64,000 bases of DNA, taken from positions 868,001 to 932,000 of the forward strand of contig NZ_JBHUDY010000001.1 of NCBI RefSeq assembly GCF_042678385.1. The letters are read 5' to 3'. A program made the position numbers and the translations under genes. The notes beneath the pieces were generated by a model. The model was not told where the DNA came from. It saw only the letters and a program-made list of their open reading frames with translations, and ran no database searches. Position 1 is the first letter of the stretch, and each line of letters starts with the position of its first letter. Source of the stretch: Sphingomonas_B tabacisoli. Its GTDB lineage: Bacteria; Pseudomonadota; Alphaproteobacteria; Sphingomonadales; Sphingomonadaceae. Shown here in pieces: positions 8,067 to 17,070 of this stretch.

Positions 8067-8898
8067 CCGATTTCAACGCCATCGCTTGAGCGTAGAGCGC
8101 CTTCCGGTCGGCGCCGAACGCCTTTGCGACTTCGCCTGCAGCCTTCGCTGGCGGCAGGCGCTTGAGCGCGTCGCGAAGGGCGGCCTCGATGTCATCGGCG
8201 GCGGCAGGCGGCGCTTCTCCCGCGGGCGCCACGACGATGACGATTTCACCCTTGGGCGGTGCCTCGGCGTAGCGCCCAGCCAGTTCATCTAGCGTACCGG
8301 TGACGGTCTCCTCAAACGCCTTGCTGATCTCGCGCGCCACGGCCGCCTCGCGAAGCCCTAGCCCTTCGGCGAGAGCTTGAAGCGCGGCGCCGAGGCGTGG
8401 GCCTGACTCGTAGAAGACGAGCGTCGCCCGAATGCTGGCCAGCTCCGCGATCGCGTCCGCGCGCGCCTTGGCCTTGTTCGGCAGGAAGCCGGCGAACAGG
8501 AACCGATCGGTCGGCAGGCCCGCGAGAGTCAGCGCAGCGACTGCGGCGCTCGGGCCCGGAATCGTCGTCACTGCCACGCCCGCTGCGCGCGCATCGCGGA
8601 CCAGCTTGTAGCCGGGATCGGAGATCAGGGGCGTCCCCGCATCCGAGACCAGCGCCACCGCTTCGCCTGCCATGCGCGCGATCAGATCGGGGCGGACGCG
8701 ATCGGCATTATGGTCGTGATAGGGAACCATCGGCCGCCTGACGCCGATATGATGCAGAAGTTTCGCCGTCACGCGGCTGTCCTCCACCGCGAGCACATCG
8801 GCTCGAGCGAGGATGTCGGCAGCGCGCGGCGACAAATCGGACAGGTTGCCGATCGGCGTCGCGACAATATAGAGGCCGGGTTTCAGCTTTTCTTGCAT
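8059..8898 (-). CDS. rsmI: 16S rRNA (cytidine1402-2'-O)-methyltransferase RsmI
   Basis: A SAM-dependent methyltransferase of the tetrapyrrole-methylase fold that modifies C1402 of 16S rRNA. Motifs are YIVATPIGNLSDLSPRA, VLAVEDSRVTAKLL, SDAGTPLISDPGY and TIPGPSAAVAALTLAGLP. The reading frame is open far upstream (to 9780), but that extension is antisense to the lipoprotein gene and has no family character. The ATG at 8898 gives the correct start, MQEKLKPGLYIVATPIG. Only 12 bases separate it from the divergent lipoprotein gene, so both promoters must overlap the opposite coding region. Confidence 0.95.
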   Translation of the reverse strand: MQEKLKPGLYIVATPIGNLSDLSPRAADILARADVLAVEDSRVTAKLLHHIGVRRPMVPYHDHNADRVRPDLIARMAGEAVALVSDAGTPLISDPGYKLVRDARAAGVAVTTIPGPSAAVAALTLAGLPTDRFLFAGFLPNKAKARADAIAELASIRATLVFYESGPRLGAALQALAEGLGLREAAVAREISKAFEETVTGTLDELAGRYAEAPPKGEIVIVVAPAGEAPPAAADDIEAALRDALKRLPPAKAAGEVAKAFGADRKALYAQAMALKSDA

Positions 8899-8910
8899 GT
8901 AAGGATCGTC

Positions 8911-10101
8911 ATGGCAGAGGCAGCGACCGCGCCGCAACCTTGGGTCGGAAGAGTAGCACGACTCGGCACGGTCGCCGGGCTGCTGACACTCGCCGCCTGC
9001 GTGTCCGGCCCGCGTCGCGGACCGGTAGCGCCGCCCCCGCCGCCCACCGCCGTCGAGACGCCGCGGCCGATCGGGCCTGAGCTGCCGGAGGATCAGAATC
9101 GTCATCGCATCGCGCTGCTGGTCCCGCTGTCCGGCGCGAATGCTGCGGTCGGTCAGTCGATCGCGAACGCCGCGAATCTCGCTGTCCTGGATACTGGCGG
9201 CAAGCGCATCCGCATTACCTTCTACGATACCGCGACGGGACCCGCCGCTGCTGCGAATCGGGCGGTCGCGGAAGGCAACAAGCTGATCCTGGGGCCGCTG
9301 CTCGCCGACGACGTCAAACTGGTCGCGCCGGTTGCTCAGCGCGCGCACGTGCCGCTGATCAGCTTTTCGAACGACACCAGCGTCGCCGGAAACGGCACGT
9401 TCGTGATGGGCTACACGCCTGCCCAGTCGATCGACCGCGTCGTCCGCTTCGCCCGCTCGAAGGGCATCAGCAAGTTTGCCGGCCTGACGCCCAGCGGCGT
9501 TTACGGTCAGCGCGCGGCGAACGCCTTGCTGCGCTCGGTCGAAGCGGCCGGTGGGCAAGTCACCTCGCTGCAGACCTTCGACCGCAGCAAGGGCGGCATC
9601 GCCGCCGCTGTCACCAAGCTCAACGGCGCCTCGCCCTATGACGCCGTGCTGATCGCCGACAGCGCCCGCAACGCAGCGCAGGCCGTCGTGCTGCTGCGCA
9701 AAAGCGCGCCGATTGCCAAGGTGCTCGGCACCGAGCTGTGGAATACGGAGACCGGTATCGCCGGCCTGACGCCGCTCCACGGCGCCTGGTTCGCCAGCGT
9801 TTCGGACAACCTCTATCGGCAGCTCTCGTCCAAATATCGGCTGCGCTACGGCACCGGGCCATACCGGATCGCTTCGATGGGCTATGATTCGGTGCTGTTG
9901 GTCTCGCGCATCGCGCAGGGGTGGCAGGTCGGGAGCGATTTCCCGATCGCTCGGCTGATGGATGAAGGCGGTTTCACGGGCATCGACGGCCCGTTCCGCT
10001 TCCGCCGCGACGGCGTCGTGGACCGGGCGCTGGAAGTGCAGCAGGTCGGGCCGGGCGGGCTAACGGTGGTGAGCGCGCCGCCGGGTCGGTTCGAGGACTA
10101 G
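8911..10101 (+). CDS. LpoA/LppC-type penicillin-binding protein activator lipoprotein
   Basis: A 396-residue lipoprotein. The signal segment ends in a lipobox (TLAAC, Cys about residue 30), followed by a Pro-rich linker and a type-1 periplasmic-binding-protein fold beginning HRIALLVPLSGANAAVGQSI. Proteins of this family (LppC, LpoA C-domain) are outer-membrane activators of class A penicillin-binding proteins in gamma-proteobacteria; in sphingomonads the role is assumed. The ATG at 8911 is preferred to upstream in-frame starts, which would bury the lipobox. Its 3' end overlaps hemW convergently by four bases. The gene order rsmI/lppC/yraN/gshB is widely conserved. Confidence 0.88.
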   Translation: MAEAATAPQPWVGRVARLGTVAGLLTLAACVSGPRRGPVAPPPPPTAVETPRPIGPELPEDQNRHRIALLVPLSGANAAVGQSIANAANLAVLDTGGKRIRITFYDTATGPAAAANRAVAEGNKLILGPLLADDVKLVAPVAQRAHVPLISFSNDTSVAGNGTFVMGYTPAQSIDRVVRFARSKGISKFAGLTPSGVYGQRAANALLRSVEAAGGQVTSLQTFDRSKGGIAAAVTKLNGASPYDAVLIADSARNAAQAVVLLRKSAPIAKVLGTELWNTETGIAGLTPLHGAWFASVSDNLYRQLSSKYRLRYGTGPYRIASMGYDSVLLVSRIAQGWQVGSDFPIARLMDEGGFTGIDGPFRFRRDGVVDRALEVQQVGPGGLTVVSAPPGRFED

Positions 10102-11216
10102 GCGGCCAGCTCCGCGAGCAGGCTGTTCAGCACCAGCATGCCGGCGGGGGTGGCGCGTAGCCGCTCCGATTCGTTCGTGAGCAGGCCATGTTTCCGCAGA
10201 CGGGCGAGCGCGTTCCGGTCGATCGCCTCCGCCAGCCGCGCGAGCTCCACGCCTTCTTCCAACCGCAGCCCCATCAGAAGCGCCTCGCTCGCCCGCACCG
10301 CAGGAGACAGCACGTCTTCGCTCTCGATGCCGTGGCCGTTGCGGGTGATCGCCGCCAGGAAATTCTCCGGCTTCTTGCGGCGGAAGCTCGCACGGTTGAG
10401 CCGCCGGCCGTGCGCGCCCGGACCCACGCCGACATAGTCACCATAGCGCCAATAGGTGAGGTTATGCCGGCTCTCCTCCCCGGGGCGGGCGTGGTTGGAG
10501 ACTTCGTAGGCGGGAAGGCCGGCCTCCTTCGTGGTTGCGCGGGTCAGCTCGAACAGGTCGGCGGCAAAATCAGGGTCCATCTCGGCCAGCTCGCCTTTGC
10601 CAGCGAGCGCGGCGAAACGCGTGCCTGGTTCGATGGTGAGCTGATATAGCGACAGATGGCCGGTCCCGAAGCCTAGGGCGCGCCGTAGCTCGGCTTCCCA
10701 ATCCTTTAGGGACTGGCCCGGCCGGGCATAGATCAGGTCGAAGCTGACCCGGTCGAACGAAGTCTGTGCGGTATCCAGCGCCAGCAGGCCCTCGGTCAGC
10801 GAATGGGCGCGGCCGAGAAAGGCGAGGGCGGCATCGTCGAGCGCCTGCAGCCCTAATGAAACGCGATTGACGCCGGCGCGGGCGAGATCGCCGAATCGCT
10901 CAGCCTCGACGGAGGAGGGATTGGCTTCCAGCGTGATCTCGATGTCGGGCGCGAAGCCCCAGTGCCGCTCGGCCGCCTCGATCAGTGCGGCGACGGTCTG
11001 CGGCGGCATCAGCGAAGGCGTGCCGCCGCCGAAGAAGATCGAGGAAAGCGGCCGGCCCGGCGTCAGCGCCGCTTCATGGGCGAGGTCGGCGAGCAGCGCT
11101 TCGCGCCATTGGTCCTGATCGACTTCGCTCCGGACGTGAGAGTTGAAGTCGCAATAGGGGCATTTGGAAACGCAGAACGGCCAATGGATATAGAAGGCGA
11201 GGGGGCTTTCGCTCAA
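10098..11216 (-). CDS. hemW: Radical SAM heme chaperone HemW
   Basis: 372 residues. The radical SAM cluster motif is CVSKCPYCDFNSH near residue 15 (CxxxCxxC), and FFGGGTPSL follows. It lacks the features of the true coproporphyrinogen oxidase HemN and has the C-terminal winged-helix region of HemW. Family members bind and deliver heme. The start is TTG, overlapping the rdgB stop in a TTGA, so hemW is the third gene of an rph-rdgB-hemW operon. Confidence 0.93.
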   Translation of the reverse strand: MSESPLAFYIHWPFCVSKCPYCDFNSHVRSEVDQDQWREALLADLAHEAALTPGRPLSSIFFGGGTPSLMPPQTVAALIEAAERHWGFAPDIEITLEANPSSVEAERFGDLARAGVNRVSLGLQALDDAALAFLGRAHSLTEGLLALDTAQTSFDRVSFDLIYARPGQSLKDWEAELRRALGFGTGHLSLYQLTIEPGTRFAALAGKGELAEMDPDFAADLFELTRATTKEAGLPAYEVSNHARPGEESRHNLTYWRYGDYVGVGPGAHGRRLNRASFRRKKPENFLAAITRNGHGIESEDVLSPAVRASEALLMGLRLEEGVELARLAEAIDRNALARLRKHGLLTNESERLRATPAGMLVLNSLLAELAA

Positions 11217-11833
11217 AGAAGCGCTGCCCTTAGCTTCTCGAATGCCACCGCGCGGTGGCTGATCGCGTGCTTCGCCTCCGGCTCCATTTCGGCGAAGGTC
11301 TGGTCATAACCCAGCGGCACGAACATCGGATCGTAGCCGAAGCCCTTATCCCCGCGCGGCGGCCAGACCAGTGTGCCGTCAACCCGGCCTTCGAAGCTTT
11401 CGATATGGCCGTCCGGCCACGCCACCGATAGCACGCAGGCGAAATAGGCGGAGCGGCTGACCTCCGGGCCGAGCAACGCCAGCGCATCCTCGACCTTGCC
11501 CATCGCCAGCGTCCAGTCGCGGCCGTTCTCCGTCTCCGCCCAGTTCGCGGTGTAGACGCCAGGCTCGCCGTTCAGCGCCTCGACGCAGATGCCGCTGTCG
11601 TCGGCAATTGCGGGCAGGCCCGAAAGGTCGGCCGCTGTTATCGCCTTCAGCTCGGCGTTGAAGAAGAAAGTGGTGCCGGTCTCCTCGGGCTCGGGCAGGT
11701 CGAGTTCCTTGGACGAAACCAGTTCCATGCCATAAGGCTGGAGCAGCGCCTTCAGCTCTTTCACTTTGCCCTGGTTGTGCGTGGCGACGACCAGCCGGCC
11801 GGGCTCAAGTTTGCGATTGTCTTGATAGTTCAA
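11213..11833 (-). CDS. rdgB: Non-canonical purine NTP pyrophosphatase (dITP/XTP)
   Basis: A 206-residue RdgB/HAM1 family enzyme that hydrolyses dITP and XTP to keep deaminated purines out of DNA. Motifs: LVVATHNQGKVKELKALL (substrate binding), FFFNAELKAITAA, PAIADDSGICVEALNGEPGV and FGYDPMFVPLGY, then HAISHRAVAF. The TTG start overlaps the TGA of rph. The three genes rph, rdgB, hemW are coupled by four-base overlaps. Confidence 0.95.
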   Translation of the reverse strand: MNYQDNRKLEPGRLVVATHNQGKVKELKALLQPYGMELVSSKELDLPEPEETGTTFFFNAELKAITAADLSGLPAIADDSGICVEALNGEPGVYTANWAETENGRDWTLAMGKVEDALALLGPEVSRSAYFACVLSVAWPDGHIESFEGRVDGTLVWPPRGDKGFGYDPMFVPLGYDQTFAEMEPEAKHAISHRAVAFEKLRAALL

Positions 11834-12534
11834 CGTCCCACGGCCTTGGCTTGGGCGGCGAAGATTTCGGCGCAGCCGATGCGGGCGAGGCGGAGCAGGC
11901 GGAGCAAGCCTTCCTCGTCATAACAGGCGCCTTCGGCAGTCACTTGCGCCTCGATGATGTTGCCGTCGTTGGTCAGCACGAAATTCCCGTCGCAGTGAGC
12001 GGAGCTGTCTTCGGGATAATCGAGGTCGAGGACGGGAGTTCCCTCATAGATGCCGCAGCTCACTGCCGCGACCTGCGAGCGGATCGGATCGGCGGGCAGG
12101 CCCAGCTTGTCGACAGCCATACGAAGCGCCACCCAGGCGCCGGAAATCGACGCCGTGCGGGTGCCGCCATCCGCCTGGATCACGTCGCAATCGATCGTGA
12201 TCTGGCGCTCGCCCAAGGCCTTCAGGTCCACAACCGCGCGGAGCGAGCGACCGATCAGACGCTGGATTTCCTGGGTACGGCCCGATTGCTTGCCCTTGGC
12301 TGCCTCGCGACTCCCGCGGGTGTGCGTCGCGCGCGGCAGCATGCCGTATTCGGCCGTCACCCAGCCTTCGCCCTTGCCGCGCAGGAACGGCGGCACGCGT
12401 TCCTCGACGCTGGCGGTCACCAGCACCTTGGTGTCGCCAAAGCCGATCAACACGGAGCCTTCGGCGTGACGCGTGAAATTGGGTTCGATAGTGATGGCGC
12501 GCATCTGATCGGGCGCGCGGCCTGAGGGTCGCAT
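11830..12534 (-). CDS. rph: Ribonuclease PH
   Basis: A phosphorolytic 3'-5' exoribonuclease that trims tRNA 3' ends. Its 234 residues include GFGDTKVLVTASVEE, the MLPRATHTR basic loop, EIQRLIGRSLRAVVDL and DCDVIQADGGTRTASISGAW. The ATG has GAAAGGAA about seven bases upstream. It heads the rph-rdgB-hemW operon and is divergent from hrcA, with a palindromic repeat between them. Confidence 0.95.
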   Translation of the reverse strand: MRPSGRAPDQMRAITIEPNFTRHAEGSVLIGFGDTKVLVTASVEERVPPFLRGKGEGWVTAEYGMLPRATHTRGSREAAKGKQSGRTQEIQRLIGRSLRAVVDLKALGERQITIDCDVIQADGGTRTASISGAWVALRMAVDKLGLPADPIRSQVAAVSCGIYEGTPVLDLDYPEDSSAHCDGNFVLTNDGNIIEAQVTAEGACYDEEGLLRLLRLARIGCAEIFAAQAKAVGR

Positions 12535-12549
12535 TCAGTAAATTCCTTT

Positions 12550-12637
12550 CGTCATCCCGGGACTTGATCCGGGATCCACCGTATTCTTGTGAAGGCCCGA
12601 TAAGGCAGGTGGACCCCGGATCAAGTCCGGGGTGACG
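12550..12637. repeat. Palindromic repeat, 'cccggggtgacg' family, copy 2
   Basis: Left arm cgtcatcccgggacttgatc, right arm gatcaagtccggggtgacg, around a loop of about 30 bases. It is a diverged copy of the element at 5014-5099. It fills the intergenic space between divergent rph and hrcA, so it probably lies within or beside their promoters. Confidence 0.88.
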
Positions 12638-12669
12638 AAAAAGAACAGATTCCCTACATCTCCCGTACC

Positions 12670-13707
12670 ATGGCCACTCAGCCGATCGCCGAACTGTCCG
12701 ACCGGGCGCGCGAAGTGTTTCGCGTGGTGGTCGAATCGTATTTGGGCACAGGCACCCCTGTCGGGTCGCGCACCATCTCGAAAGTCGGCGGGTTCAATTT
12801 GTCGCCCGCCTCTATCCGCAACGTGATGCAGGATCTGGAGGAAGCGGGCTTGCTTTCCGCGCCGCATATCTCCGCCGGGCGGATGCCGACGGAGCAGGGG
12901 CTGCGGCTGTTCGTCGACGCGATCATGCAGGCGGCCGAACCCTCGGCAGACGAACGGCGGCTGATCGAGCGGCAGCTTCACGGCGGCCCGATCGAGAACG
13001 CGCTATCGGCGGCGAGTGCGGCGCTCTCCGACCTCTCCGCCTGCGCCGGCGTCGTCATGGTGCCCAAGCGCGAACCGCGGCTGCGCCAGATCGGCTTCGT
13101 CCCGCTGTCGCGCGACCAGGCAATGGCCGTGCTGGTGGGGCAGGACGGCAGCGTCGAGAATCGGGTGATCGCCATCCCGCCGGGCACCCCGCCTTCGGCG
13201 CTGGTCGAAGCGGCCAATTTCGTCAGCGACCAGCTCGCCGGCCTAACGCTCGGCGAGGCGCGGGCGCGGCTGGCGAGCGAGATCAGGCGTGGCCGGGCGC
13301 GGCTGGATCAGGCGTCGCAAGATCTGGTCGAGCGCGGTCTCGCCGTCTGGTCCGAGGACGGGGATCGGCGCCCTGTGTTGATCGTGCGCGGCCAGTCGCA
13401 CCTGCTGGATGCCGCTGCGGCCGATCTAGAGCGCGTTCGGCAATTGCTCGAAGAGCTTGAGGAAGCGCAGGAAATCGCCCGACTGCTCGACAGCGCCGCC
13501 GAGGGCGCTGCGACCAAGATCTTCATCGGTTCGGAGAACAAGCTGTTCGCCTTGTCCGGCTCATCGGTCATCGCGTCGCCCTATCGGGGGAGCGATGGGC
13601 GGGTCGTGGGCGTTGTGGGGGTGATCGGACCGACACGGTTGAATTATGCGCGGGTGGTCCCAATGGTGGACTTCACGGCACAAACGCTTTCGAGATTGAT
13701 GGGATGA
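12670..13707 (+). CDS. hrcA: Heat-inducible transcription repressor HrcA
   Basis: HrcA represses groESL and dnaK-type operons by binding CIRCE elements. The 345-residue protein shows the N-terminal winged helix (VESYLGTGTPVGSRTISKVG, then LSPASIRNVMQDLEEAGLL and HISAGRMPTEQGLRLFVD) and the C-terminal GAF-like domain ending RLNYARVVPMVDF. No clear CIRCE is visible in front of this gene. It overlaps grpE by four bases, the usual order. Confidence 0.94.
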   Translation: MATQPIAELSDRAREVFRVVVESYLGTGTPVGSRTISKVGGFNLSPASIRNVMQDLEEAGLLSAPHISAGRMPTEQGLRLFVDAIMQAAEPSADERRLIERQLHGGPIENALSAASAALSDLSACAGVVMVPKREPRLRQIGFVPLSRDQAMAVLVGQDGSVENRVIAIPPGTPPSALVEAANFVSDQLAGLTLGEARARLASEIRRGRARLDQASQDLVERGLAVWSEDGDRRPVLIVRGQSHLLDAAAADLERVRQLLEELEEAQEIARLLDSAAEGAATKIFIGSENKLFALSGSSVIASPYRGSDGRVVGVVGVIGPTRLNYARVVPMVDFTAQTLSRLMG

Positions 13708-14249
13708 TGGACGAGAACAACACGGTTCGCGAAGAAACGGCGACTGAAGCTCCGGAAGTGGCGGAGCATGATCGGTTGCAGGCGCTGGAAGCAGAGCTGG
13801 CCGAGGCCAAGGCCGCCGCGCTCTACGCGCAGGCGGAGACGCAGAATGTGCGCCGGCGACTGGAGAAAGACGCGCAGGACGCGCGCGCCTATGCGGCGAC
13901 CGGCTTTGCGCGCGACATGCTGAGTGTTGCGGACAATCTGGAGCGTGCGCTGCAGGCTATCCCGAATGATCTGCGCGAAGACGAACGGTTCAAGAGTCTT
14001 GTGGTCGGCCTCGAAGCCACGGGCCGCGAGCTCGCGGGCGTGTTCGAGCGCAACGGGATCACCAAGATTTCGTCTCTCGGCGAAAAGCTCGATCCGAATC
14101 GCCACCAGGCGATGATCGAGCTGCCCACCGCCGATGCGGAGCCCGGCACGATCGTGCAGGAAATGCAGGCCGGTTACATGATCCGCGACCGTCTGCTACG
14201 CCCGGCGCTGGTCGGCGTGGCGAAGGCTGCGGAGCAGGTTGGGGCATAA
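13704..14249 (+). CDS. grpE: Nucleotide exchange factor GrpE
   Basis: The co-chaperone that releases ADP from DnaK. It has a charged N-terminal coiled coil (LQALEAELAEAKAAALYAQA, then TQNVRRRLEKDAQDAR) and the C-terminal beta domain with KLDPNRHQAMIELP, GTIVQEMQAGYMIRDRLLRP and ALVGVAK. Length is 181 residues. ATG 13704 overlaps the hrcA stop; ATG 13707 is an equally possible start. A palindromic repeat follows the stop. Confidence 0.95.
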   Translation: MMDENNTVREETATEAPEVAEHDRLQALEAELAEAKAAALYAQAETQNVRRRLEKDAQDARAYAATGFARDMLSVADNLERALQAIPNDLREDERFKSLVVGLEATGRELAGVFERNGITKISSLGEKLDPNRHQAMIELPTADAEPGTIVQEMQAGYMIRDRLLRPALVGVAKAAEQVGA

Positions 14250-14270
14250 CGCCCCGGTGATCCTCCCCAA

Positions 14271-14366
14271 CTCCGTTCGGGCTGAGCTTGTCGAAGCCCT
14301 ACCTTCCTGCTCGCACCAGTTGCAGAAGAACAAGGAAGGCCTTCGACAAGCTCAGGTCGAACGGAG
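14271..14366. repeat. Palindromic repeat, 'ttcgacaagctcag' family, copy 2
   Basis: Left arm ctccgttcgggctgagcttg, right arm caagctcaggtcgaacggag, with a loop of about 35 bases that itself contains short complementary pieces. It is the intergenic counterpart of the copy inside rnpA. It lies between grpE and secG and may end the hrcA-grpE transcript. Confidence 0.88.
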
Positions 14367-14439
14367 TTTAGGAGCTTTATTTGATAAGATGGCAGCGAGT
14401 CGCTAAGGCGCGCGCCACTTTAGGAATCGAAAGCCAGTC

Positions 14440-14817
14440 ATGTTCACCTTCCTTCTTGTCGTGCAGGCGCTGATCGCGGCGTCGCTCGTCACCGTCATTC
14501 TGATGCAGCGCTCGGAAGGTGGCGGCCTGACCGGCGGCGGCAGCCCGTCCGGCTTGATGTCGGCGCGCGGCGCGGCAGACTTCCTCACCCGCGCGACGGC
14601 GATCCTGGCGACGATGTTCATCCTATGCTGCATTGCTTTGGCGACCATCGCTTCGCTTAATCAGCGCACCGGCAAGATCGACGCTTCGGCCGCGACGGGC
14701 CAGGCTGCGCCCGCGCCGATCACGGCTCCGACCACCACGCCCAACGATCCGCTCGCAGCAGCGGCCGGTCAGGCGGCAGGCAACGCCACGAACGGGACTG
14801 CACCGGCGACCAAGTAA
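14440..14817 (+). CDS. secG: Preprotein translocase subunit SecG
   Basis: The small subunit of the SecYEG channel. The 125 residues begin with a membrane helix (TFLLVVQALIAASLVTVILM), then the conserved MQRSEGGGLTGGGSPSGLMS loop and a second helix. The C-terminus is a low-complexity Ala/Thr/Pro tail typical of alphaproteobacterial SecG. An AGGA lies about 14 bases before the ATG. The pyrG gene follows, as in many relatives. Confidence 0.93.
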   Translation: MFTFLLVVQALIAASLVTVILMQRSEGGGLTGGGSPSGLMSARGAADFLTRATAILATMFILCCIALATIASLNQRTGKIDASAATGQAAPAPITAPTTTPNDPLAAAAGQAAGNATNGTAPATK

Positions 14818-14834
14818 CGCGTTGGCCGATCGCC

Positions 14835-14864
14835 CGGGCGGGGAATAACGCTTGCCCCCGCCCG
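14835..14864 (+). terminator. Strong GC hairpin between secG and pyrG
   Basis: cgggcgggg (14835-14843) pairs perfectly with ccccgcccg (14856-14864) around a 12-base loop. There is no U-run after it, so it may be a weak terminator, an attenuator in front of pyrG or simply an mRNA-stabilising hairpin. Confidence 0.45.
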
Positions 14865-14890
14865 ATTCCCGCGGCTAAGCCTTGTCTCCC

Positions 14891-16525
<1,635 letters not shown>

Positions 16526-16538
16526 TCGCGGGCGTAAC

Positions 16539-16555
16539 GGCCGGAACGCCCGGCC
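16539..16555 (+). terminator. Short hairpin after pyrG
   Basis: ggccgg (16539-16544) and ccggcc (16550-16555) form a perfect six-base stem with a five-base loop 13 bases past the pyrG stop, followed by only two T. It is a plausible but weak intrinsic terminator. Confidence 0.4.
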
Positions 16556-16617
16556 TTCCACTCCGTTCGACCCCCCGCAGCGGCGTGCGTCTGCGCCGCT
16601 GCATTCAGGAGGAAGAT

Positions 16618-16998
16618 ATGGAAGGCCAGACCGGCGCGCGCGACGAAACCTATGACGTCGTCGCGGTGCTCTACCATGCGCTGAAAGGCGCGGATAATTG
16701 CCGGAAATACATTCAGGACTCGCCGAATGGCGAACTGCGCCAGTTCTTCGAGCAGGCGCAGCAGATGCAGCGGCAGCTCGCCGAACGGGCGAAGCAGTGC
16801 ATGCACCGGCAGTTGATGCAGGGCGGCGAGGACCAGTCACAAAGCGGGCAGGGTGCGGGCGCCTTCAGCTTTAGCCAGCAGGGATCGAGCAAGATCGGGC
16901 AGCAGAGCGAGACCGGATCGACCGGCATGGGCAGCTCGCAAAACCGTGAGATGAGCGGCAGCGAGTCGAACGAAAATTTCGCGCCTGCCGGCAAGTAA
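16618..16998 (+). CDS. Small conserved-looking protein of unknown function
   Basis: I do not recognise a named family. The 126-residue product is hydrophilic, with an N-terminal helical part (YDVVAVLYHALKGADNCRKY, then a Gln/Glu-rich helix with AKQCMHRQL) and a C-terminal low-complexity tail rich in Gly, Ser and Gln. The ATG at 16618 is chosen because AGGAGG stands six bases before it; an in-frame ATG at 16585 lacks one. The first half resembles a four-helix cytoplasmic protein. It stands alone between pyrG and the aminopeptidase. Confidence 0.7.
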   Translation: MEGQTGARDETYDVVAVLYHALKGADNCRKYIQDSPNGELRQFFEQAQQMQRQLAERAKQCMHRQLMQGGEDQSQSGQGAGAFSFSQQGSSKIGQQSETGSTGMGSSQNREMSGSESNENFAPAGK

Positions 16999-17070
16999 GG
17001 AAAACAGGCCTCTCCCCTCGCGGGGACGGGCTTGCTACATGCACTCCATAGAGTTCGAGAGGAGTGCCTC

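Noticed and set aside
8899..9780. N-terminal extension of RsmI by 294 codons
   Set aside because: It would lie antisense to the lipoprotein gene, has no family similarity, and the ATG at 8898 gives the standard RsmI start.
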